Below the pieces are notes generated by a model that was given only the letters and a program-made list of their open reading frames with translations, was not told the origin of the DNA and ran no database searches. This document shows positions 1-6,254 of a stretch of 61,049 nucleotides of DNA, piece by piece. The translations under genes were made by a program, and so were the position numbers. Origin of the DNA: Acidobacteriota bacterium (GTDB lineage: Bacteria > Acidobacteriota > Terriglobia > Bryobacterales > Bryobacteraceae); contig JACQZS010000252.1 of the NCBI GenBank assembly GCA_016213725.1, positions 1 through 61,049 of the forward strand, in the 5' to 3' direction. Each line of letters opens with the position of its first letter. Position 1 is the first letter of the stretch.

Positions 1-738
1 GTACTGAAGATCGTGCTGCAGCAGCTGCTGCACCGCGTCGAAGAGCTCCATGAGTTCAACCCGATGCTCGGCAACCGCGGCTGCCGTCTGGGGATCACGT
101 ATCCCGAGATCACCGAGATGCAGGCGCGCGCCATCTTCGAAGCGGTGGTGCAGGTCGCCAAGAAGGGCAAGACCGTCATCCCCGAAGTGATGATTCCGCT
201 GATCGGCGGCGTCGAGGAGCTGGAGAACCAGAAGAAGATCGTGAAGGCGATCGCTGAGGAAGTTCTCGGCAAGGCCGGACTGAAGAAGCAGAAGTACATG
301 ATCGGCACGATGATCGAGATCCCGCGCGCCGCCCTGACGGCGGACCGGGTTGCGACGCAGGCCGAGTTCTTCTCGTTCGGCACGAACGACCTGACGCAGA
401 CCTGTATGGGCCTCTCCCGCGACGACTATACGAAGTTCTCGAAGGAGTACGAAGAGAAGAAGATCTTCAAGGCCGACCCGTTTGGCGTGATCGACCGCGA
501 AGGCGTCGGCAAGCTGATCAAGATGGCCGTCGAGCTGGGCCGGGGCACGAATCCGGAACTGGAAGTCGGCATCTGCGGCGAGCACGGCGGTGAGCCGAGT
601 TCGGTGGAGTTCTGCTACCAGGTGGGCATGGACTACGTGTCCTGCTCGCCGTACCGTGTGCCGATCGCCCGCCTGGCGGCGGCGCAGGCTGCGATCCAGA
701 AGAACGAAGCGTCGAGCGAAGCCAACCGCACGGCGTAG
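1..738 (+). CDS. ppdK: Pyruvate phosphate dikinase, C-terminal part (5' truncated by window)
   Basis: The reading frame is open from base 1 and ends with TAG at 738, so this is the last roughly 245 residues of a much larger enzyme. PPDK interconverts pyruvate, ATP and Pi with PEP, AMP and PPi; this part is the PEP/pyruvate-binding TIM barrel. Visible family landmarks are [14 protein letters not shown], the EVMIPL and [11 protein letters not shown] stretches, [10 protein letters not shown], and ICGEHGG, whose Cys is the catalytic residue in this fold. The C-terminal tail after ARLAAAQAA is short and low in conservation. The paired gluconeogenic gene pckA lies about 28 kb away. The last 15 codons plus the terminator recur at 3711-3814, so the 3' end has been duplicated. 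Identity is secure; the N-terminal domains cannot be seen. Confidence 0.95.
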   Translation, partial: VLKIVLQQLLHRVEELHEFNPMLGNRGCRLGITYPEITEMQARAIFEAVVQVAKKGKTVIPEVMIPLIGGVEELENQKKIVKAIAEEVLGKAGLKKQKYMIGTMIEIPRAALTADRVATQAEFFSFGTNDLTQTCMGLSRDDYTKFSKEYEEKKIFKADPFGVIDREGVGKLIKMAVELGRGTNPELEVGICGEHGGEPSSVEFCYQVGMDYVSCSPYRVPIARLAAAQAAIQKNEASSEANRTA

Positions 739-796
739 TTTCGTTCAGTAGTTCAAAGAAAGAGGGCCGCGCGATCCTATCGGGTCGCGCGGCCCT
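693..796 (+). repeat. Left copy of 104-bp direct repeat (ppdK 3' end + terminator)
   Basis: This segment holds the last 15 codons of ppdK, a short spacer and the terminator hairpin. By eye it matches 3711-3814 over 104 bases with three substitutions and no gaps. It carries the full gene and the T-rich tail beyond the hairpin, so it is the functional copy. Confidence 0.93.
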
Positions 797-800
797 TTCG
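763..800 (+). terminator. Rho-independent terminator of ppdK
   Basis: A perfect 12-bp stem (763-774 pairing with 785-796, arm AGGGCCGCGCGA) closes a 10-nt loop and is followed by TTTCGT. It starts 24 nt after the ppdK stop codon, the expected place for an intrinsic terminator. Confidence 0.85.
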
Positions 801-1317
801 TCATCGCGGGTCAACCGGAAGGCGCACGGCGGCCTGCGCAGTCGTAAGTGGAGCATGACGTCAGCGCTGCCGTCAGCCTCACTCAGCAGGAGATGCGAAC
901 AGGGCCCGGCTGTAATCTACCTCAAGAGAGACCGAAGCTCGAACAGGTTGGAAAACAGCGCCAGGTTCGTCGTCAGCAGTGCGCGAGCAGAAAGCCCAGA
1001 CCAACTTCAGAGCCGCGAGGGCGGTTTCGATAACTTCCGGATCGCCGACGATCCGGAAGAAAGGCGTCGAGGCAGCCCGGCGGCTTGGGCGTGTTACGTC
1101 CGAGCGGATTGTCTCCAGGTCGCGTAATCCGGCACAAACCCGGTCGTTGCCGTCGCTCCCTGGCGGCCTGCCACCAAAGCGATCGACGTCCGTTCAACAA
1201 CCTGGCTCCGTGTTCGACGATTCGGCGACTGGGTTCGGCGGGGTCAGAAACTAGCCTCTCGCCGAGCCCCGGACACACGCTCCGACGCGACCGTCGCTTT
1301 CGCGGCCGACCTCGGGC
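801..1317. other. Gene-free stretch, no recognisable content
   Basis: About 520 bases between the ppdK terminator and the DUF1801-like gene. Short overlapping open frames exist on both strands, but their translations are Arg/Pro/Ser-rich, share no motif with known families and lack start signals. I see no tRNA, strong promoter or clear repeat. It may hold decayed sequence from the acquired segment. Confidence 0.5.
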
Positions 1318-1824
1318 CTACCGCTTCTTTCCCCCGACACCGGGCGTGGCCGCGACTTGTTTCATCCACGCCGCGACCTGGCGTTCGTCCAGGTCGTCTA
1401 GGGATTCGAGTTCCACACCCCGCGTGGACTTGCCCATCGCCAGCGGCGTTATTGGCGGCACCGGCGTGAGAGTCACGCCATTCACGAACATGAGCTTGAC
1501 GTGTTCCGCGAAGCCACCGCAACAAAAGCACCACCCATCGCCGACGCCGTAGTACGACATGCCCCACTTCACCGAGCGCTGCAGGCCCGGCAGCGTCTTA
1601 GCCGCCAGGACATCGACTCTTTCGGCGATTTCTCGCTGCGTGTGGGGCAAGCTGGAGATGTAGGCAAAGACTGGCTTGTCGCCGTCCGCTGCCTTCGCGG
1701 GGCTTGCTTTGCCGGTGATCATGGTTTCCGGCAGCGTTGTGGCAGCTTTGGCATGTGCCGCCGTGTGCTTTGCCGGTTTCCGGACGGCGGGCTTGGCAAT
1801 CCTGTCTGCGTTGCGGGCTGGCAT
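1318..1824 (-). CDS. DUF1801-family protein
   Basis: A 168-residue protein. Residues from about 55 on carry the DUF1801 (YdhG-like, CyaY/frataxin-like fold) pattern: a helix with LPHTQREIAERVDVL, then PGLQRSVKWGMSYYG, then a Cys-rich strand WCFCCGGF and MFVNGVTL. The function of the family is not settled. The first ~50 residues are Ala/Lys/Pro-rich and probably disordered. I chose the ATG at 1824 because AGGAG sits 6 nt before it; an in-frame GTG at 1839 has no such support. A 12-bp perfect inverted repeat (1848-1880) lies immediately upstream and could be an operator or leader hairpin. It lies between the two ppdK-end repeats with the ICMT-like and VOC-like genes, which suggests joint acquisition. 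No downstream partner is apparent. Confidence 0.8.
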   Translation of the reverse strand: MPARNADRIAKPAVRKPAKHTAAHAKAATTLPETMITGKASPAKAADGDKPVFAYISSLPHTQREIAERVDVLAAKTLPGLQRSVKWGMSYYGVGDGWCFCCGGFAEHVKLMFVNGVTLTPVPPITPLAMGKSTRGVELESLDDLDERQVAAWMKQVAATPGVGGKKR

Positions 1825-1847
1825 CGTAGTCTCCTGCACCTCGGAAG

Positions 1848-1880
1848 CATGTCAGCCTAGGTCATGTTTAGGCTGACATG
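1848..1880. promoter_or_regulatory. 12-bp perfect inverted repeat upstream of DUF1801 gene
   Basis: CATGTCAGCCTA (1848-1859) is mirrored by TAGGCTGACATG (1869-1880) around a 9-nt centre. It sits 24 bp upstream of the chosen start at 1824 on the minus strand, so it could be an operator dyad or a leader hairpin. A related half-site, TTAGGCTGACCTGG, lies at 2693-2706 upstream of the next minus-strand gene. Confidence 0.55.
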
Positions 1881-2169
1881 GATAGAAGAAACCCATGTCG
1901 ACCTCAGACGAAACCGCCAGCGGCGGCCCGGCTGGCAACCATTGTGTTTGCAGACTCTTATGGCAAATTGCACAGCGTGTCCTCCTGTTTCGGGCCGACC
2001 GGCCAGCTAGCCTAATCCTGCCCTCGCTGGCTTTCTGATCGAGTCTACATCACACCACATGACCGAGACGTCGCCATCTCAGCGATGTCTTGTCCGGATC
2101 GCTCCCAAATCACGCTCAAACTTGACACTTGGCATGGAGTGCGGTTTGCCGGATGCCAGATTGCAGTCA
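1881..2169. other. Gene-free stretch within accessory segment
   Basis: About 290 bases between the inverted repeat and the stop of the methyltransferase-like gene. I find no convincing reading frame, RNA gene or repeat. It must contain the promoter for the minus-strand DUF1801 gene, but no clear -10/-35 pair stands out. Confidence 0.4.
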
Positions 2170-2655
2170 TCAAAACAGGCCCCAGCGCTTGACGCGCGAC
2201 TTGTAAAGCTCGTAGTCCTTGCCATGGGTGAGGAGGAGACGTTTCTCCTCTTTGGGAACGATGCAAAGGGCCAGGAAGAGAAAGAACAGCGGGCCGTGCA
2301 GCAGGAGCGGGTCGAGGGCGCCCAGGAGGAGAGTGAGCCCGAGGAACGGAAGGAAGTCCAGAAGGTAGAAAGGGTTGCGCGCCGCGGAGAAGGGGAACTC
2401 TGTGATCAGGTCCTTTGCGTGTTCTCTAAACATGGGACTTGCCCTGTGTTTGGCGAAGAATCTGAACATCCACAGCTTGCTGAGGAGGAATGCCACGACG
2501 CACGGTAGGAAGAGGGCCCAGCCGCGAGAGGTTGCGGACGGGGGATCGCGCAGGACGGGAAGAAGCCAAGTCCCAAACCTCCACTGCGCGAGAATGACCA
2601 GCACTTGGATGAGGAACATCCCGGGTGGTGGGATTCTGACTTCTCTCTCAGCCAT
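2170..2655 (-). CDS. Isoprenylcysteine carboxyl methyltransferase (ICMT)/PEMT-like membrane protein
   Basis: A 161-residue integral membrane protein with about four hydrophobic segments. Its C-terminal half has the ICMT/PEMT arrangement: ARNPFYLLDFLPFLG, a membrane helix, then PKEEKRLLLTHGKDYELYKSRVKRW. The EE pair and the YxxYKxRVxRW tail match the SAM-binding region of this superfamily. The substrate cannot be told from sequence, since bacterial members methylate diverse lipids or small molecules. AAGGAG lies 6 nt before the ATG at 2655, a strong start. The half-site at 2693-2706 upstream resembles the inverted repeat before the neighbouring DUF1801 gene. It belongs to the set of small genes between the duplicated ppdK ends. 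Confidence 0.8.
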   Translation of the reverse strand: MAEREVRIPPPGMFLIQVLVILAQWRFGTWLLPVLRDPPSATSRGWALFLPCVVAFLLSKLWMFRFFAKHRASPMFREHAKDLITEFPFSAARNPFYLLDFLPFLGLTLLLGALDPLLLHGPLFFLFLALCIVPKEEKRLLLTHGKDYELYKSRVKRWGLF

Positions 2656-2706
2656 GGTGACTCCTTTGGGCCATGTGGGGCCAAAATCTGACTTAGGCTG
2701 ACCTGG

Positions 2707-3280
2707 CTATTACCGAACCTGGCAGGCAGCGCAGGGGCTCCACCGCGCAGTCGTAAAGCCACTAATTTGACTTAGCAGCGAATAATCCCAGTGGCGATTT
2801 GCGAATCCACGCCAGCACGTTCATATGAGCGATCTCCCAGGCCGCACACCTTCGTTCGTTAATGGTCAGGCTAACATCATTCCACTGACTTCGCAGGCCT
2901 GTGGTCGCCAATCCCCCGCTCGCCAATCTGCTCCAATCGGCGAATCCTCCACACGTATGGGCGGATTGAGCCACCTGGCTGAAGCGCAAGAGGTCGGCAC
3001 TCCCGGGGGATCGGCGGTCGGGGGAGATTCGTCCAATCCACTCGCGGTATACACCCACATTAAGTTGACGGGTAACACGCTGCCGGCGGATTTGCCTCCT
3101 GCCGTTCTTCCGCATCTTCGTCGACCCGTGGAAGTGGCCCGTATCAGTGATTGCGCCCGGATTATGCGCGATCCGGACATTGGGCCTCTCTGTGGGGCCT
3201 TTGACTCTCAATGCCCAGTTTGCCGACCATCCTGGAGGTATCAGCGAAGCTTTGGCGACAGGGCCGGCGTATCATTTGGC
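2707..3280. other. Gene-free stretch upstream of VOC gene
   Basis: About 570 bases. The VOC frame stays open upstream to 2825, and an opposing frame covers 2762-3211, but neither translation upstream of 3281 shows a family pattern or a convincing start. GCGCAGTCGTAA occurs at 2750-2761 and also at 835-846, near the other side of the segment, a small hint of repeated junction sequence. Confidence 0.4.
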
Positions 3281-3679
3281 ATGCAGTGTTATGAGACGGT
3301 TCTGTCCGTGGACGGAGTCTCACCTGTCGTGGATTTCTATCAACGGGCGTTCGGATTGAAACTTCGCTTCCTCGATGAAACCCTGGGATTCGCCGAATTG
3401 GAGACAGGTGGGTCCACGGTGGCCATTGCTGCCCATTCGCTTGGCGAGATGCTGATGCCGAATCGATATTCGCGACCTGCCGATGGGCGGCCGGCCGGCA
3501 TCGAGATCGCTTTTCTCACGCGCGACGATCCGACTTCGTTTGCCAAGCCGATCGCCGAAGGGGCGACGCCAATTGCGCCACCAAGGCGAATGCCGTGGGG
3601 CCTTGAGGTCGCGTATGTCCGCGCTCCAGAAGGTACGCTCATTGGTTTCTCTGAACCGCCGCCCGCCGCGGCCAAGTGA
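3281..3679 (+). CDS. VOC superfamily protein (glyoxalase/bleomycin-resistance/dioxygenase fold)
   Basis: A 132-residue protein typical in length for a single VOC unit of two beta-alpha-beta-beta-beta modules. It opens with YETVLSVDGVSPVVDFYQRAFGL, the classic first strand and helix, followed by LRFLDETLGFAELETGG, and later GIEIAFLTRDDPTSFAKPIAEG and PWGLEVAYVRAPEGTLIGFSEP. Metal-ligand positions are not clear enough to assign an activity. The frame is open further upstream, but ATG 3281 is the only start that fits the fold; no good Shine-Dalgarno is visible. It is the last gene before the second ppdK-end repeat and opposite in orientation to its two companions. Confidence 0.8.
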   Translation: MQCYETVLSVDGVSPVVDFYQRAFGLKLRFLDETLGFAELETGGSTVAIAAHSLGEMLMPNRYSRPADGRPAGIEIAFLTRDDPTSFAKPIAEGATPIAPPRRMPWGLEVAYVRAPEGTLIGFSEPPPAAAK

Positions 3680-3710
3680 AGCCCACGCAACGTTGCAGAC
3701 GGATTGCTTT

Positions 3711-3814
3711 GATCCAGAACAACGAAGCGTCGAGCGAAGCCAACCGCACGGCGTAGTTCCGGTCAGTAGTTCAAAGAAAGAGGGCCGCGCGATCCTATCG
3801 GGTCGCGCGGCCCT
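3711..3814 (+). repeat. Right copy of 104-bp direct repeat (ppdK 3'-end remnant + hairpin)
   Basis: This repeats 693-796 with three base changes. It still reads in frame as the last 15 codons of ppdK (one Lys-to-Asn change) ending in TAG, but is attached to no gene. The hairpin arms at 3781-3792 and 3803-3814 are intact, while the T-rich tail of the left copy is replaced by TCCTGCT. The simplest reading is that 3018 bp of DNA now separates two copies of what was one ppdK end. Confidence 0.93.
3781..3814 (+). terminator. Duplicated terminator hairpin without its T-tract
   Basis: The same 12-bp stem and 10-nt loop as at 763-796. It could still end transcripts from the VOC gene, but the missing T run probably weakens it. 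Confidence 0.5.
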
Positions 3815-3906
3815 CCTGCTCTTGCGCTGCGACGATGCAGGACAAGCCCGGGGACAGTTCGCTTGATGAGGGATGGATGCAACCGAAGTTTGGGTATTCT
3901 GATGCC

Positions 3907-4113
3907 ATGGAGTTGATCTTCCAGGTGCGAGAGGCAGGGGAAGGTGGGTTCTGCGCGCGTGCAGTGGGGCACTCGATCTTTACAGAGGCTGACAGCTGGG
4001 ACGAACTTCAGGCCAACGTGATTGAGGCGGTGTCCGCACACTTCGATGCGGCCGAGGTTCGGCCCGAGACTGTGCAGCTTGAGTACAACGGTACAGTCCT
4101 GCGGATGCTCTGA
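3907..4113 (+). CDS. HicB-like small protein (orphan)
   Basis: A 68-residue protein beginning MELIFQVREAGEGGFCARAVGHSIFTEADSWDELQ, the alpha/beta pattern of HicB-type antitoxin N-terminal domains, where a strand runs into a G-rich turn and a helix with W(E/D)EL. The C-terminus ends shortly after the ribonuclease-like fold, with no DNA-binding extension visible. The frame is open to 3835, but ATG 3907 matches the family start. No HicA-type toxin frame is visible on either side, so it is either an orphan antitoxin-like protein or a family member with another role. It directly follows the duplicated ppdK terminator and may have been the original downstream neighbour of ppdK. Confidence 0.72.
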   Translation: MELIFQVREAGEGGFCARAVGHSIFTEADSWDELQANVIEAVSAHFDAAEVRPETVQLEYNGTVLRML

Positions 4114-4190
4114 GGCGACCGATTCCACAGCTGCAGTCGCCGAAACGATCATTGGCAGCGGGCCACGGTGGCTGGGTGGTCAAACTAAAA

Positions 4191-4550
4191 TCAACGACTT
4201 AGGTGGTATTGTTTTCAGATTTTCAGGGGCGAGTGACTCCAGGAGGCGTCCTCTCCAGCTACGGGCGGCGGGGGTGGGGGGCTGGGTCGGTTTACGTGTT
4301 TTCAATGGTTTAGGTGGCATTGTGTGCAAATTTGGCGTCTGGCCGGCCCGGGTTCCGCGCGAGGAGGGCCTTCTACCTGTTTTCAATGAGTTAGAGGGTG
4401 TTGATTTCATTTTTTCGCGTGTGCTCGCGCTCTTTCTGCGTTTCCTGGCGGGCCCGGCGGTGCGGGGCCGCCGGGTTGGCGGGGACGGCGGCCCTTGGGT
4501 TGGGCCGGAAGGGCGGCGGGCTTCCGGCGGCGGCGGTTTGGTTTTCAAGG
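4191..4550. repeat. Cluster of degenerate intergenic repeats
   Basis: Three roughly 32-bp units start at 4191 (TCAACGACTTAGGTGGTATT), 4301 (TTCAATGGTTTAGGTGGCAT) and about 4383 (TCAATGAGTTAGAGGGTGTT). A shorter remnant, GTTTTCAAGG, is at 4541. Each is an AT-rich island inside very GC-rich DNA, spaced about 110, 80 and 160 bp apart. The units align over the stretch TCAAYG--TTAG-GGYRTTG. Function is unknown; the pattern looks like a dispersed intergenic repeat family. Confidence 0.65.
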
Positions 4551-4679
4551 AGCCTTGGGGCGGCGTGGAAGCCGGCCCGCACTTATTGTCCACCCGGCGA
4601 ACAAGCGTTTTTGTGGAAGTTGATGATTCTACAGAGACAAGTCGCTTGAACTGGGTTGGCCGGGCGGGCGGATTGCGGG

Positions 4680-4707
4680 TTGACGGCGGGGCGAGTCATG
4701 TTACGAT
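4680..4707 (+). promoter_or_regulatory. Promoter of the cytochrome b/molybdoenzyme operon
   Basis: TTGACG (4680-4685), a 16-bp spacer, and TACGAT (4702-4707) preceded by TG in the extended -10 position. The predicted start point coincides with the ATG at 4714, so the transcript should be leaderless. Confidence 0.7.
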
Positions 4708-4713
4708 ACCGCA

Positions 4714-5469
4714 ATGGCTGATTCCTTCTGGGACAAGGGAGTCGACTCTCCACCCACCGCGGGCGTGCTGCGGCACAGCGTGGCCGTGCGGATTTCGCAC
4801 TGGCTGAACCTGCTATGCTTTCTTGCCCTGTTGGTGAGCGGCGTGGAGATTCTGATTTCGCATCCGCGGTTCTATTGGGGCGAGGCCGGGAATGTCAATA
4901 CCAAGCCGCTGTTTCAGATTCCGATCCCTTCGTCGCGCGCCATCGTGCCGACGGGCTACGGCTACGTGCTGCCGGACCAGAACGGGTGGAGCCGGGCGCT
5001 GCACTTCCAAGGCGCGTGGATGCTGCTGTTTCTTTCGGCGGCGTATCTGGGGTACTCGTTTTTCAGCGGGCACCTGAAGAGAGACCTGGCGCCGCGGGCA
5101 GCGGACCTGGCTCCCGGGGTAGTGATGGACTCGATCCGGAAGCACGCGCGGTTTGACCTGGAAGAAGAGAAGCGCGCCACTTCCTACAACGTCCTGCAGC
5201 GGCTGAGCTATCTGAAAGTGCTGTTCGTTCTGTTCCCGCTGATGATCTGGAGCGGACTGGCGATGTCGCCGGCGTTCGCTGCCGCGGTACCCGCCGCGGT
5301 GGCGGCGCTGGGCGGGCACCAATCGGCCCGAACCATTCACTTCTTCGTCACCATCTCGCTGTTGTTGTTCGTGCTGGTGCACGTCCTCATGGTCTACCTG
5401 ACCGGATTCCGGCGCCGCTTGCGAGCCATGACCATTGGCGGCGGCAGCGCCATAGAGGAGCAAGCATGA
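4714..5469 (+). CDS. Membrane cytochrome b subunit (cytochrome b561 / Ni-Fe hydrogenase cyt b-like)
   Basis: A 251-residue membrane protein with four main hydrophobic helices. His residues that could bind b-type heme occur in RHSVAVRISHWLN (start of helix 1), RALHFQGAW (helix 2) and RTIHFFVTISLLLFVLVHVLMVYLTG (helix 4). This layout is that of the cytochrome b561/formate-dehydrogenase gamma/hydrogenase cytochrome b superfamily. Its stop overlaps the ATG of the molybdoenzyme gene by 4 nt (ATGA), so the two are translationally coupled. I infer that it passes quinol electrons to, or takes them from, the periplasmic molybdoenzyme, as MsrQ does for MsrP; it is not an MsrQ sequence homologue by eye. 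The start at 4714 appears leaderless, with the -10 hexamer ending 6 nt upstream. Confidence 0.85.
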   Translation: MADSFWDKGVDSPPTAGVLRHSVAVRISHWLNLLCFLALLVSGVEILISHPRFYWGEAGNVNTKPLFQIPIPSSRAIVPTGYGYVLPDQNGWSRALHFQGAWMLLFLSAAYLGYSFFSGHLKRDLAPRAADLAPGVVMDSIRKHARFDLEEEKRATSYNVLQRLSYLKVLFVLFPLMIWSGLAMSPAFAAAVPAAVAALGGHQSARTIHFFVTISLLLFVLVHVLMVYLTGFRRRLRAMTIGGGSAIEEQA

Positions 5470-6224
5470 GCAGGTTCTCCAGACGAACGATGATCGGCGC
5501 TGGGCTGTCGGCGGTAGCCGGCGCCTCCGGGCTGGCGATTGCCGGCAAGCTCGCCCGCCAGCACGGGCTCATCCCGCCCGATTCCGGCGGGCTCTATGGT
5601 CCGGGCGAAACGCTCACCTACGGCGCGCAGCGCCTGCTGGCGCGGCATTCGCTGGCACGTGAGTTTCCGAGAGAAGCGATTTCGGCTGCGCCGTGGGCCA
5701 ATCCCACTGACCCGCCCGACGATCTCTTCAAGCGCCATCAGGCGGCCGGCTTCGCGAACTGGACGCTGGCCGTGGACGGGCTGGTAGCCCGCCCGGTGTC
5801 GCTCTCTCTGGCCGAGATCAAGAGCCAGCCTTCGCGCAGCCACATCACCATGCTCGTCTGCGAGGAGGGCTGGTCGTATATCGCGGAGTGGACCGGCGTT
5901 CCGCTGTCGCACATTCTGGAACTGGCCGGCGCCAAGCCGGAGGCCCGCCATGTGGTCTACTTCTCGCAGCAGCACGGCTGGTGGGACAGCCTGGATATGG
6001 ACGAAGCGCTGCATCCGCAGACGCTGATCGCCCACACGATGAACGGCCAAAGCCTGCCGGTGGGCCACGGCGGCCCGCTGCGCATGAGAGTGCCGAAGCA
6101 ACTGGGCTACAAGAACGTGAAGTTCGTCGCGCGGCTCACCGTGACGGACGACATCAGGAAGTTCAGCAAGGGGCTCGGCTCGGCGAGTCCGGAGTTCGGC
6201 TACTCCTGGTACGCGGGCATTTAG
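5466..6224 (+). CDS. Tat-exported sulfite-oxidase-fold molybdopterin oxidoreductase (YedY/MsrP-like)
   Basis: A 252-residue protein with a twin-arginine start (SRFSRRTMIGAG) followed by a hydrophobic Ala/Gly stretch, so it should be folded with cofactor and exported. The sulfite-oxidase molybdopterin domain spans about residues 95-230. Cys132 in MLVCEEGWS is the expected Mo ligand, aligned with the CVEGWS-type motif of YedY-like enzymes. Further landmarks are HGGPLRMRVP and GYKNVKFV. There is no dimerisation domain, as in other short YedY-like proteins. Coupled by a 4-nt overlap to the cytochrome b gene. The substrate is not predictable: methionine sulfoxide repair (MsrP) is one possibility, but other S- or N-oxides are equally open. 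Confidence 0.88.
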   Translation: MSRFSRRTMIGAGLSAVAGASGLAIAGKLARQHGLIPPDSGGLYGPGETLTYGAQRLLARHSLAREFPREAISAAPWANPTDPPDDLFKRHQAAGFANWTLAVDGLVARPVSLSLAEIKSQPSRSHITMLVCEEGWSYIAEWTGVPLSHILELAGAKPEARHVVYFSQQHGWWDSLDMDEALHPQTLIAHTMNGQSLPVGHGGPLRMRVPKQLGYKNVKFVARLTVTDDIRKFSKGLGSASPEFGYSWYAGI

Positions 6225-6254
6225 TCCGGCGCCGGCATCGGATAGGATGTCGGC

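Larger units (their letters stand above)
4114..4713. other. 600-bp gene-free stretch with degenerate repeats
   Basis: No supported gene. It is notable for diverged repeat units (see repeat entry) and for TTGACG-N16-TACGAT at its right edge, which serves the next gene. A minus-strand open frame (4180-4593) has a Pro/Lys/Arg-rich translation in which LKT recurs because of the repeats; I regard it as spurious. Confidence 0.6.

Noticed and set aside
2762-3211. 149-codon minus-strand frame upstream of the VOC gene
   Set aside because: No family pattern, no ribosome-binding site and no hydrophobic core rhythm.
1318-3679. Integron gene-cassette array
   Set aside because: The gene families and small size fit cassettes, but no integrase, no attC-type RYYYAAC/GTTRRRY pairs and inconsistent orientation; the ppdK-end repeat explains the boundaries better.
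4180-4593. 137-codon minus-strand frame with LKT repeats
   Set aside because: The repeated peptide follows from intergenic DNA repeats; composition is Pro/Lys/Arg-rich and there is no start signal.
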